A stretch of DNA of 6,079 nt. It comes from Rhodospirillaceae bacterium. GTDB lineage: Bacteria; Pseudomonadota; Alphaproteobacteria; Rhodospirillales; Magnetospirillaceae. Below are positions 1 through 5,390 of this stretch, one piece after another. Below the pieces are notes generated by a model that searched no databases, was not told where the DNA came from, and saw only the letters and a list, made by a program, of their open reading frames with translations. A program made the translations under genes and the position numbers. Each line of letters starts with the position of its first letter. Within the stretch, counting starts at the first letter, position 1. The stretch lies in the NCBI GenBank assembly GCA_013349735.1, contig DUZC01000260.1, positions 1 to 6,079 of the forward strand, given 5' to 3'.

Positions 1-638
1 AACGGACCGCCATAGCAGCGCGCCCGGCAGATCACCGCCATGCGGGCGCTATAACGCCCGCCGTCAATAATCAGATTAAATTCCGGGAAGTCATAGGACA
101 GGGTCTGACGGATCGCCTCAATCGCATAGGCCATTTGACCGGTCCGTCGCTTCAAAGTGAGATCGACGCCGCGCACAACCGTGGCATCCAAACCGGCGCT
201 GGCCATCAGCAGGAAATGCCGTCCGCCGACGAGTCCCAGTCGGATGGTGCGCAGATGGGGGCTGGCCAGCATGCGCAAAAAGGCCTGAGGTTTGGTCGAC
301 AGGCCAATTTCGGCGGCCAGCACATTGGCGGTGCCAAGCGGCAGAAACGCCACCGGCAGATGGCTTTTGACCGAGGCCAGGCCATTGACGACTTCGTTGA
401 CCGTTCCGTCGCCGCCGGCGGCGACAATCAGATCAAAATCCTGGCCAGCGGCTCTTTGCGCTGCCTTTTCCGCATCACCGCCAAGGATGGTCCGAAACAA
501 TTCATAGCGGCATCCCATACGGCCGAGTCCGTTGATGACGCTCTCCAGGCGACGCTGGCGGCCCCGGCCGGCGGTGGGATTGAAGACCACCAAAGCCTTG
601 CGGAAACCGGGATGGTGCTGATGATTTTTTTCACCCAT
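1..638 (-). CDS. Diacylglycerol kinase-family lipid kinase (partial, 3' end off window)
   Basis: Reading the minus strand from an ATG at 636-638 gives an open frame of 212 codons that runs off the left edge. It carries the DAGK catalytic-domain (YegS/DgkB/LCB5-like) signatures. These are NPTAGRG at residues 20-26, the nucleotide-binding glycine loop GGDGTVNEVVNGL at 75-87, PLGTANVLA at 100-108 (the place of the usual GTxND motif, here with Val instead of Asp), and SAGLDA at 147-152. Family members are cytosolic or membrane-associated and transfer the ATP gamma-phosphate to a lipid hydroxyl (diacylglycerol, sphingoid base or ceramide); the substrate cannot be read from sequence. An in-frame TGA lies 7 codons upstream, so the start is well bounded, but no clear Shine-Dalgarno site precedes it. 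Members are usually about 290-330 aa, so roughly the last third is missing. It is divergent from the phosphoesterase/glycosyltransferase pair and may share a lipid role with it (inference). Confidence 0.9.
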   Translation of the reverse strand, partial: MGEKNHQHHPGFRKALVVFNPTAGRGRQRRLESVINGLGRMGCRYELFRTILGGDAEKAAQRAAGQDFDLIVAAGGDGTVNEVVNGLASVKSHLPVAFLPLGTANVLAAEIGLSTKPQAFLRMLASPHLRTIRLGLVGGRHFLLMASAGLDATVVRGVDLTLKRRTGQMAYAIEAIRQTLSYDFPEFNLIIDGGRYSARMAVICRARCYGGP

Positions 639-780
639 AGGAGCAGATATGAACTGTCAGCAACACAGAGGGAAATTAAGTATTTATGACGAAAATATTA
701 ATGAAGTAAGAGGTTGAGGATTCATTGACAGTAACAATTGTTTAATTTGACCAAAATTAGTGACGATGGGAATTTAGCCT
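639..780. promoter_or_regulatory. AT-rich divergent intergenic region, probable promoters for both flanking genes
   Basis: This 142-bp spacer separates the minus-strand lipid kinase from the plus-strand phosphoesterase and is clearly more AT-rich than the genes, as expected for back-to-back promoters. On the plus strand a perfect TTGACA lies at 725-730 and TTGACC at 747-752, 22 nt apart. A 10-bp palindrome AACAATTGTT (732-741) sits between them. No convincing -10 hexamer was found at 16-18 nt from either box, so exact promoters are not assigned. The palindrome could be an operator half-site pair, but this is speculative. Confidence 0.35.
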
Positions 781-1596
781 ATGCAGGGCATGGCGAGGTC
801 CCAGCGAATGAATGCAGAAATCCGTTTAAAAGAGTATAGAGCGATTTGGATTTCCGATGTTCATTTGGGTACTAAGGGCTGTCGTGCTGAATTTCTCTTA
901 GACTTCCTGCGAGTCACCGAAAGCGACTATATTTACTTGGTCGGCGACATTATCGATGGCTGGCGGCTTAAGCGCGGCTGGTTCTGGCCGCAAGCGCATA
1001 ATGACGTCGTGCAGAAGCTGTTGCGCAAAGCCCGGAAAGGTTGCCGGGTCATCTATGTTCCTGGCAATCATGACGCCTTCGCCCGTGATTATGTGGGCAA
1101 CAGCTTTGGTTCGGTGGAAGTCGTCGAAGAAGCCGTTCATCTCACGGCAGATGGGCGGCGGTTGCTGGTTCTGCATGGCGATGAATTTGACGGCATCGTC
1201 TGTTATGCCCGCTGGTTAGCGGTGTTGGGGGACAATGCTTACACCCTGGCGCTTCACCTCAACCGTTGGTTCAATCAATTGCGTCGTTGGATGGGCTATC
1301 CCTATTGGTCTTTGTCCGCTTACTTGAAAGATAAGGTCAAAAACGCCGTGAAATTTATTGGCGATTATGAAAACACGGTTATGGAGGCGGCTCGGCATCG
1401 TGGCGTCGACGGGGTTGTGTGCGGTCATATTCATCACGCGATGATCCGGACCGCGGGCAATCAGCTTTATGCCAATTGTGGCGATTGGGTGGAAAGTTGC
1501 ACCGCCTTGGTTGAGCATTTTGACGGCCGGCTGGAAATCATCCATTGGCCGCAGGTCTTGTCAACGGTGGTGGGGATGTCCGAATGCGCGTCCTGA
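781..1596 (+). CDS. LpxH-like metallophosphoesterase (UDP-2,3-diacylglucosamine pyrophosphatase family)
   Basis: The 271-aa product has the full calcineurin-like metallophosphoesterase set of metal ligands: DVHLG (D26, H28), GDIIDGW (D56, D59), GNHD (N96, H97, D98), HGDEFD (H132, D134) and CGHIHHA (H216, H218), with GDW at 234-236. The order and spacing fit the COG2908 (LpxH-related) group. LpxH hydrolyses UDP-2,3-diacyl-glucosamine to lipid X and UMP in lipid A synthesis at the inner membrane. Many alphaproteobacteria use LpxI for that step and keep LpxH-like paralogues of other or unknown substrate, so no gene symbol is given. Alternative in-frame ATGs lie at 790 and 808. The 808 start has GAGG at 794-797 and removes a poorly family-like N-terminus, so it is a serious alternative giving 262 aa. 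The 3' end overlaps the next gene by 13 nt, pointing to translational coupling. The first 150 bases are AT-richer than the rest. Confidence 0.88.
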   Translation: MQGMARSQRMNAEIRLKEYRAIWISDVHLGTKGCRAEFLLDFLRVTESDYIYLVGDIIDGWRLKRGWFWPQAHNDVVQKLLRKARKGCRVIYVPGNHDAFARDYVGNSFGSVEVVEEAVHLTADGRRLLVLHGDEFDGIVCYARWLAVLGDNAYTLALHLNRWFNQLRRWMGYPYWSLSAYLKDKVKNAVKFIGDYENTVMEAARHRGVDGVVCGHIHHAMIRTAGNQLYANCGDWVESCTALVEHFDGRLEIIHWPQVLSTVVGMSECAS

Positions 1597-2603
1597 TTGT
1601 AAGCGACGCCTGGTATCCCCAGGTCAATGGCGTGGTGCGCACTTTGGCGGCCTTAGCCGGTGAATTGCGGGCCGCCCAAATTGATGTTGAGATGATTACA
1701 CCGGCCAAATTCCGGACTTTGCCCTGTCCGACCTATCCGGAAATTCGACTGTCCCTGTTTCCTGGCCGTCGTGTCGCCCGTTTGATTGCCGCCAGCCAGC
1801 CTTGCGCCATTCATATCGCGACCGAGGGACCTTTGGGATGGGCCGCCCGCGCCTATTGCCGGTCCCGGGGATTGCCTTTTACCACCGCCTATCACACACG
1901 CTTTCCCGAATATGTGCGGGCCCGCTTCAAGATACCGCTGGCTCTGTCTTATCGCGTGGTCCGCCGCTTCCATGATGCGGCTTCGGCCGTGATGGTGGCG
2001 ACGCAAACGATCGAAGATGAATTGCTCGGGCGTGGCTTCGGTGGAATCCGGCGCTGGACCCGCGGCGTCGATACGGCCCTCTTCAACCCGGCCCAGCCGC
2101 CGGTCTATAATTTGCCACGGCCGATTTCTCTTTATGTTGGACGTCTGGCGGTTGAAAAGAATGTCGAGGCGTTTCTGGCCCTGGATTTGCCAGGGTCCAA
2201 AGTGGTGGTTGGCGATGGCCCGCAGGCCGCCCTTTTGAAGCGGCGCTATCCCGAAGTAACCTTCGCCGGGCCACGCCAGGGGGCCGATCTGGCGGCGCAT
2301 TATGCCGATGCCGATGTCTTCGTCTTTCCCAGCCGCACCGATACCTTCGGTCTGGTTCTGCTTGAAGCCATGGCCTGCGGCCTGCCGGTCGCCGCCTATC
2401 CGGTGCCGGGACCGTTGGATGTCCTTGGCGGTGAGGGCAAGGTGGGCTGTCTCGATGAGGACCTGGGCAAGGCGGCCCGGACAGCACTGGCGCTGCGTGG
2501 CGAAGATTGCCGCCGCTATGCCGAAGGCTTTTCCTGGGAAGCCAGTGCGCGGCAATTCATGGCGAATTTAGCCCCCTTCGACAAGCGCACCGCCTGGAAC
2601 TAA
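1584..2603 (+). CDS. GT4-family glycosyltransferase (GT-B fold)
   Basis: The product is 339 aa from the ATG at 1584, chosen because MRVLIVSDAWYPQVNGVVRT is the canonical GT4 N-terminus and GGGGA lies about 8 nt upstream. The frame stays open back to 1545, but the extra 13 residues are not family-like. Visible motifs are NGVVRT (15-20), EGPLG (81-85), YHTRFPEYV (103-111), RGVD (160-163), YVGRLAVEKN (184-193), the donor-site loop GDGP (210-213), and FPSRTDTFGLVLLEAMACGLPVA (248-270). The last holds the E-x7-E element, with Asp253 replacing the first Glu, as in MgtA/SqdX-type enzymes. Such enzymes transfer a hexose from a nucleotide sugar to a lipid or polysaccharide acceptor on the cytoplasmic face of the inner membrane; donor and acceptor are not determined by sequence. 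No signal peptide or membrane helix is evident. Its 13-nt overlap with the phosphoesterase gene implies one operon and probably a common (glyco)lipid pathway. Confidence 0.9.
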   Translation: MRVLIVSDAWYPQVNGVVRTLAALAGELRAAQIDVEMITPAKFRTLPCPTYPEIRLSLFPGRRVARLIAASQPCAIHIATEGPLGWAARAYCRSRGLPFTTAYHTRFPEYVRARFKIPLALSYRVVRRFHDAASAVMVATQTIEDELLGRGFGGIRRWTRGVDTALFNPAQPPVYNLPRPISLYVGRLAVEKNVEAFLALDLPGSKVVVGDGPQAALLKRRYPEVTFAGPRQGADLAAHYADADVFVFPSRTDTFGLVLLEAMACGLPVAAYPVPGPLDVLGGEGKVGCLDEDLGKAARTALALRGEDCRRYAEGFSWEASARQFMANLAPFDKRTAWN

Positions 2604-2681
2604 CGCGAATTCTGCTATTCCTTTATTCTTGCCTTGCTGCTGGGCCTCGGGTAATCCTCTGTGCAGCGGAGGTGTTGCTTC

Positions 2682-2798
2682 ATGATAACGGGCCTATTTG
2701 ATCGCAGCGCTTGCGCTGGCCCCGGATGGCATGAGGGCGCTTCTGTCGATTCCGAGAGCAAGACTACGAAAGCTTCAAAGCGGACAGCCTCGCCCTAG
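2682..2798 (+). CDS. Possible small ORF (38 aa), perhaps a gene remnant cut by the palindromic element
   Basis: An ATG at 2682 is preceded by GGAGGT at 2668-2673 with an 8-nt spacer, the best Shine-Dalgarno match in the window. The frame encodes 38 residues, beginning MITGLFDRSACAGPGW and ending KTTKASKRTASP. The C-terminal half is rich in Lys, Ser and Thr and there is no signal peptide, membrane segment or recognised motif. The stop codon TAG (2796-2798) is formed by the CTAG that begins the first palindromic element, so insertion of the element may have truncated a longer reading frame. It could equally be a genuine micro-protein or a chance ORF. A weak TTGCCT-17-TAATCC promoter-like arrangement lies just upstream. 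No function is proposed. Confidence 0.25.
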   Translation: MITGLFDRSACAGPGWHEGASVDSESKTTKASKRTASP

Positions 2799-2871
2799 TG
2801 TGGTGATTTTTAAGTTCGTGTGATTTCGCCATCGGCAATTTCACGAACTTAAAAATTGAAAACCACACTAG
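2795..2871. repeat. CTAG-bounded palindromic element 1 (MITE-like)
   Basis: This 77-bp imperfect palindrome starts CTAGTGTGGT and ends ACCACACTAG. The left arm is 2795-2820 and the right arm 2842-2871. The outer 10 bp pair perfectly, then a bulge with 4 extra bases on the right side interrupts, then ATTTTTAAGTTCGTG pairs perfectly with its complement. The 21-nt centre contains a further GCC-ATC-GGC mini-stem. Both ends are CTAG, a rare tetranucleotide in bacteria and a known target or duplication site for some IS630/Tc1-mariner-type elements. No transposase is encoded, so it would be non-autonomous. In RNA either strand would fold into a very stable hairpin. The inverted-repeat structure is directly seen; the mobile-element reading is inference. 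Confidence 0.75.
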
Positions 2872-2884
2872 AAACAGTTAGTTG

Positions 2885-2959
2885 CTAGTGTCCTGATCGA
2901 TTCCGAAGTTCGAAAGTGGCCTGGATCGAATGACCCGAACTTCGGAATCGGGACACTAG
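2885..2959. repeat. CTAG-bounded palindromic element 2 (MITE-like)
   Basis: This 75-bp imperfect palindrome lies 13 bp after element 1. It starts CTAGTGTCC and ends GGACACTAG; left arm 2885-2912, right arm 2936-2959. The outer 9 bp pair, a TGAT bulge follows on the left side, then CGATTCCGAAGTTCG pairs perfectly with CGAACTTCGGAATCG, around a 23-nt centre. It shares with element 1 the CTAGTGT ends, the TGAT after position 9 of the left arm, and the AAGTTCG core, but differs in the intervening arm sequence. Most arm differences are matched on the opposite arm, so the fold is kept. Same overall size, ends and design argue for one repeat family rather than chance. Confidence 0.75.
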
Positions 2960-2996
2960 AAGCGAGCTCGGGCGGTGTAGGTAACATCCATCACGA

Positions 2997-3027
2997 GGCC
3001 CGCGGAAGGATCCGGCGGGCCTTTTTT
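2997..3027 (+). terminator. Rho-independent terminator 52 nt upstream of asd
   Basis: A perfect 7-bp GC stem, GGCCCGC (2997-3003) with GCGGGCC (3015-3021), encloses an 11-nt loop and is followed at once by six T residues (3022-3027), the classic plus-strand intrinsic terminator. The nearest recognised upstream gene ends almost 400 nt earlier. It may therefore end the phosphoesterase/glycosyltransferase transcript after the palindromes, end a lost gene or unrecognised small RNA, or act as an attenuator for asd. No T-box, lysine riboswitch or leader peptide rich in Lys, Thr or Met was recognised. Confidence 0.85.
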
Positions 3028-3079
3028 ACAGGTGGCGGCTGACCTCAGTTGGGGCCGGCAGAAAACGGAGAGACGGGAA

Positions 3080-4099
3080 ATGGGATATAAAGTTGCGGTG
3101 ATCGGCGCCACCGGGAATGTCGGACGCGAGATGCTGAACACTTTGGCTGAACGGAAATTTCCGGTCGACGAAATGGTGGCCCTGGCCTCCGAACGGTCGG
3201 TCGGCAGAGAGGTTTCCTTTGGCGAGAACCAAATCCTGAAGGTCCAGAATCTTGCGGATTTTAATTTCGCCGGAACCGATATCGCCCTGTCCTCGCCTGG
3301 CGCCAAGATTTCCGCCGTGCACAGCCCGCGGGCGGCTGCGGCCGGCTGCGTGGTGGTCGACAATACATCGCATTTCCGTATGGATCCCGATGTCCCCCTG
3401 GTGGTTCCCGAGGTCAATCCCAAGGCGATTGCCGGATATCGCAAAAAAGGCATCATCGCCAACCCCAATTGCTCAACCATCCAGATGGTGGTGGCCTTGA
3501 AGCCGCTGCACGATCTTTTTCAGATCAAGCGGGTGGTGGTATCGACCTATCAGTCGGTTTCCGGTGCCGGCAAGGAGGCGATGGATGAATTGTTCAACCA
3601 GACCCGGGCCATTTACGTCAATGATCCGGTAAAGCCGGAACGCTTTACCAAGCAGATCGCCTTCAACGTCATCCCGCATATCGATGTCTTCATGGAAGAT
3701 GGGTCGACCAAAGAAGAATGGAAGATGGTGGTCGAGACCAAAAAGATTCTCGATGCGAGCATTGCCGTTCAGGCCACCTGTGTTCGGGTTCCGGTGTTTG
3801 TCGCCCATTCCGAGGCGATTACGGTCGAATTTGCCAAGCCGGTGGACGAAGAGGCGGCCCGTGCGGCCTTGCGGGCTGCGCCCGGCATCGTCGTGGTGGA
3901 CCATCGGGCCAATGAAGGGTATGTCACCCCGGTCGAGGCGGCCGGTGAGGACGCCGTTTATATCAGCCGTATCCGTCGTGACCCAACGGTGAAGAATGGT
4001 CTGGCCTTCTGGTGTGTTTCAGACAATCTGCGCAAAGGGGCGGCTCTGAATGCCGTGCAAATTGCCGAGGTGTTGGTAAAGGACTATTTGAAAAAATAG
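3080..4099 (+). CDS. asd: Aspartate-semialdehyde dehydrogenase
   Basis: The 339-aa enzyme makes L-aspartate 4-semialdehyde from aspartyl phosphate with NADPH in the cytosol, the branch-point step to lysine/diaminopimelate, threonine, methionine and isoleucine. The NADP-binding loop is GATGNVG (9-15). The phosphate-site Arg is R100 in NTSHFRMD. The catalytic cysteine is C131 in NPNCST, with Q158 in STYQSVSGAG, R236 in CVRVPV and the acid/base H243 in VAHSEA. The 27-residue C-Q and 7-residue R-H spacings equal those of E. coli C135/Q162 and R267/H274. Its 339-residue length is typical of the shorter bacterial class. The ATG at 3080 is chosen because GGAGA at 3067-3071 lies 8 nt upstream and the glycine loop follows at the right distance. 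The frame extends to 3032, but those residues overlap the terminator region. Its 3' end overlaps the convergent exporter gene by 16 nt. Confidence 0.97.
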   Translation: MGYKVAVIGATGNVGREMLNTLAERKFPVDEMVALASERSVGREVSFGENQILKVQNLADFNFAGTDIALSSPGAKISAVHSPRAAAAGCVVVDNTSHFRMDPDVPLVVPEVNPKAIAGYRKKGIIANPNCSTIQMVVALKPLHDLFQIKRVVVSTYQSVSGAGKEAMDELFNQTRAIYVNDPVKPERFTKQIAFNVIPHIDVFMEDGSTKEEWKMVVETKKILDASIAVQATCVRVPVFVAHSEAITVEFAKPVDEEAARAALRAAPGIVVVDHRANEGYVTPVEAAGEDAVYISRIRRDPTVKNGLAFWCVSDNLRKGAALNAVQIAEVLVKDYLKK

Positions 4100-4710
4100 A
4101 GCGTCAACATTAAGGCGCCTGAGGCGACCAGAATCAGGCCAGACCCCTGATTGAAGCGCGCCAGCCAAAGGTGGGAAACTTTGGCGCGCGCGGCGCCGGC
4201 GACGCCGGACAGCACGGCCCACCATAGGGTCGATCCGGCAAAGACGCCGCCGATCAGGATACTGGAGGCGGCGGTGTCGGCCTCGCCTAACGCGCCCCAG
4301 GCGGCGAAAACACCCATAGAGGCCAGAATGGTCGCTGGGTTGGTCAGCGTGATTAAAAAGGTCGAAACGAAATCGCGCACCAGACCGCGACGGCTGAGCG
4401 GTTGGCTGTCAATCGCGGGGCGGCGCATCATGGTGACGATGCCCAGGGTTAGCAGGAACATCCCTCCGATAACCCGCAAGGTCTCCTGATGCGTGTTCAG
4501 AAAAGAAGCGACCGCGGTGACCCCAAAAACCGCGACCGCGCCGAAAAAGGTATCGGCAAAGGCGGCGCCAAGACCGGCGATGAAGGCCGCATGACGTCCG
4601 TCGGCCAAGGCGCGGCGAATACACAGAATTCCCACGGGGCCAATGGGTGCCGCCAAGGCAAAGCCGATGGCTATGCCCCGAAGGAAAACAATGGATTGCA
4701 TCCCCCACAT
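4084..4710 (-). CDS. LysE/RhtB-family amino-acid exporter (translocator)
   Basis: The 208-aa product is strongly hydrophobic and fits the usual 200-210 aa, six-helix LysE/RhtB inner-membrane efflux family, which exports amino acids and related small molecules. Helix-like stretches are visible at about 7-30, 41-70, 78-95, 114-136, 148-172 and 189-207. The family's N-terminal motif appears as FALAAPIGPVGILCIRRAL (17-35), and the conserved Asn-Pro of the re-entrant region as LTNPATI (122-128). The substrate cannot be assigned. The start at 4710 has AGGG a few bases upstream and an in-frame TGA eight codons further up; a second ATG at 4701 is possible. It lies 116 nt downstream of the receiver gene on the same strand, with a hairpin between them, so co-transcription is uncertain. 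Its stop is inside the end of convergent asd. Placement next to aspartate-family biosynthesis is suggestive only. Confidence 0.88.
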   Translation of the reverse strand: MWGMQSIVFLRGIAIGFALAAPIGPVGILCIRRALADGRHAAFIAGLGAAFADTFFGAVAVFGVTAVASFLNTHQETLRVIGGMFLLTLGIVTMMRRPAIDSQPLSRRGLVRDFVSTFLITLTNPATILASMGVFAAWGALGEADTAASSILIGGVFAGSTLWWAVLSGVAGAARAKVSHLWLARFNQGSGLILVASGALMLTLYFFK

Positions 4711-4781
4711 CCGACCCTGTCCACCCCGCCATCACAGTTTCTTTGATAGGCCGAATATCGTCCGCCGCCAAGCTTAAACCC

Positions 4782-4809
4782 AGGGCGATCAGGCAAAGCC
4801 GATTGCCCT
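4782..4809 (-). terminator. Hairpin after the receiver gene, possible weak terminator
   Basis: On the minus strand, 18 nt after the receiver stop codon, the transcript would read AGGGCAATC, then GGC-TTT-GCC with one extra T, then GATCGCCCT. This makes a 9-bp outer stem with one A-C mismatch stacked on a 3-bp inner stem. Only a short TTT within TGGGTTTAAG follows, not a proper T-tract, so termination may be weak or Rho-assisted, allowing read-through into the exporter gene. Confidence 0.4.
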
Positions 4810-4826
4810 AAAGACCAATGCACCGT

Positions 4827-5390
4827 TCAATCCGGGTTGAACAGGTTATTGATGTCGGTCTGGGACATGATTTCGTGCAGATTGGGCCGTTCTTTCTTTT
4901 TCGACGACGTCATGCCGCGGCGATCTTCGCCGGCGAATTCATCCTTGCGCCGCCGCCGATCCGGACCAAAGAAATCGCCAATATGGACAAAGGGCCTTGG
5001 CTTTTCGACAATGGTTTGGATGCGGCTGAACAGGGACGAGGCCGACAGGGGTTTGACCAGGAATTCGGTGACACCCTTGTCGCGGGCCTGGAAGACTTTC
5101 TGGCGCTCGGCAAAGCCGGTCATCATGATGATCGGCAAGAAGCGGTTCGGGCTGCTTTCTGACTTGCGAATATACTGGGTCAGTTGCAACCCATCCATCG
5201 GGGACATCAGCCAGTCGGTGATCAGGATATCCGGAAGCTCCTGGCGCATTTCCGTGATGGCCTCTGCCCCGTCGCGGGCTTCCCAGATGATTTTGACACC
5301 CATATTCTGCAAAACACGCCGCACCAGCCGACGCATATGGTCACTGTCATCGACGACGAGAAAGGTGACGCCTTCAATTCTTAATCCCAT
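4827..5390 (-). CDS. CheY-like response regulator with arginine-rich, FliM-peptide-like C-terminal tail
   Basis: The 187-aa protein is a single receiver domain plus a tail, with no DNA-binding or enzymatic output domain. Receiver hallmarks: acidic pair D14-D15 in LVVDDS, phospho-acceptor D59 in LITDWLMSPMDG, T91 in IIMMTG, and K113 in FLVKP. All key residues are present, so it should be phosphorylated by a histidine kinase, which is not in this window. Residues 131-187 lie beyond the normal end of alpha-5. They contain PRPFVHIGDFFGPDRRRR (131-148), EDRRG (155-159), a basic SSKKKER (162-168), and a terminal MSQTDINNLFNPD (175-187). The last resembles the CheY-binding N-terminus of FliM. The ATG at 5390 places the beta-1 strand about 8 residues in, as usual; a GTG at 5411 would add 7 residues, and neither has a good Shine-Dalgarno site. 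A role in motility or another protein-docking output is inferred, not shown. Confidence 0.9.
   Translation of the reverse strand: MGLRIEGVTFLVVDDSDHMRRLVRRVLQNMGVKIIWEARDGAEAITEMRQELPDILITDWLMSPMDGLQLTQYIRKSESSPNRFLPIIMMTGFAERQKVFQARDKGVTEFLVKPLSASSLFSRIQTIVEKPRPFVHIGDFFGPDRRRRKDEFAGEDRRGMTSSKKKERPNLHEIMSQTDINNLFNPD

Larger units (their letters stand above)
2604..3079. other. Gene-poor intergenic region between glycosyltransferase and asd
   Basis: These 476 bases contain no recognisable protein family on either strand. They hold, in order, a possible 38-codon ORF with a strong ribosome binding site, two adjacent CTAG-bounded palindromes, and an intrinsic terminator close to asd. A short inverted repeat CAGCGC-TT-GCGCTG lies at 2705-2718. 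No terminator with a T-tract follows the glycosyltransferase stop directly, so the palindromes may be the first strong RNA hairpins met by its transcript. Between the second palindrome and the terminator, a frame opening right after the palindrome stops at TAG 2978-2980, about 16 nt before the terminator stem. That would fit the tail of a gene whose body was lost, but 7 codons are too few to prove it. Confidence 0.7.

Noticed and set aside
135..689. Plus-strand open frame of 184 codons across the lipid kinase region
   Set aside because: It is antisense to a minus-strand frame with clear DAGK motifs, its product is low-complexity Gln/Gly/Ala-rich without family features, and it is best explained as a shadow.
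1653..2555. Minus-strand open frame of 300 codons antisense to the glycosyltransferase
   Set aside because: The plus strand encodes an intact GT4 enzyme with all motifs; the antisense product shows no recognisable domain. Long shadow frames are common in GC-rich coding DNA.
2705..2718. CAGCGC-TT-GCGCTG inverted repeat considered as an operator or terminator
   Set aside because: The 2-nt centre and lack of a T-tract make it a poor terminator, and there is no second copy or nearby regulator to support an operator.
2604..2960. CRISPR array or tandem repeat suggested by repeated CTAGTGT motifs
   Set aside because: There are only two units, each an internal palindrome with different arms, and no regular repeat-spacer pattern or cas genes.
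2960..3027. Riboswitch or T-box leader for asd
   Set aside because: No conserved T-box sequence, lysine-riboswitch or SAM-riboswitch core was recognisable, and the leader is too short for the lysine class.
2956..3480. Minus-strand open frame of 174 codons antisense to the start of asd
   Set aside because: It crosses the terminator and asd and has no family signature; asd in the other strand is unambiguous.
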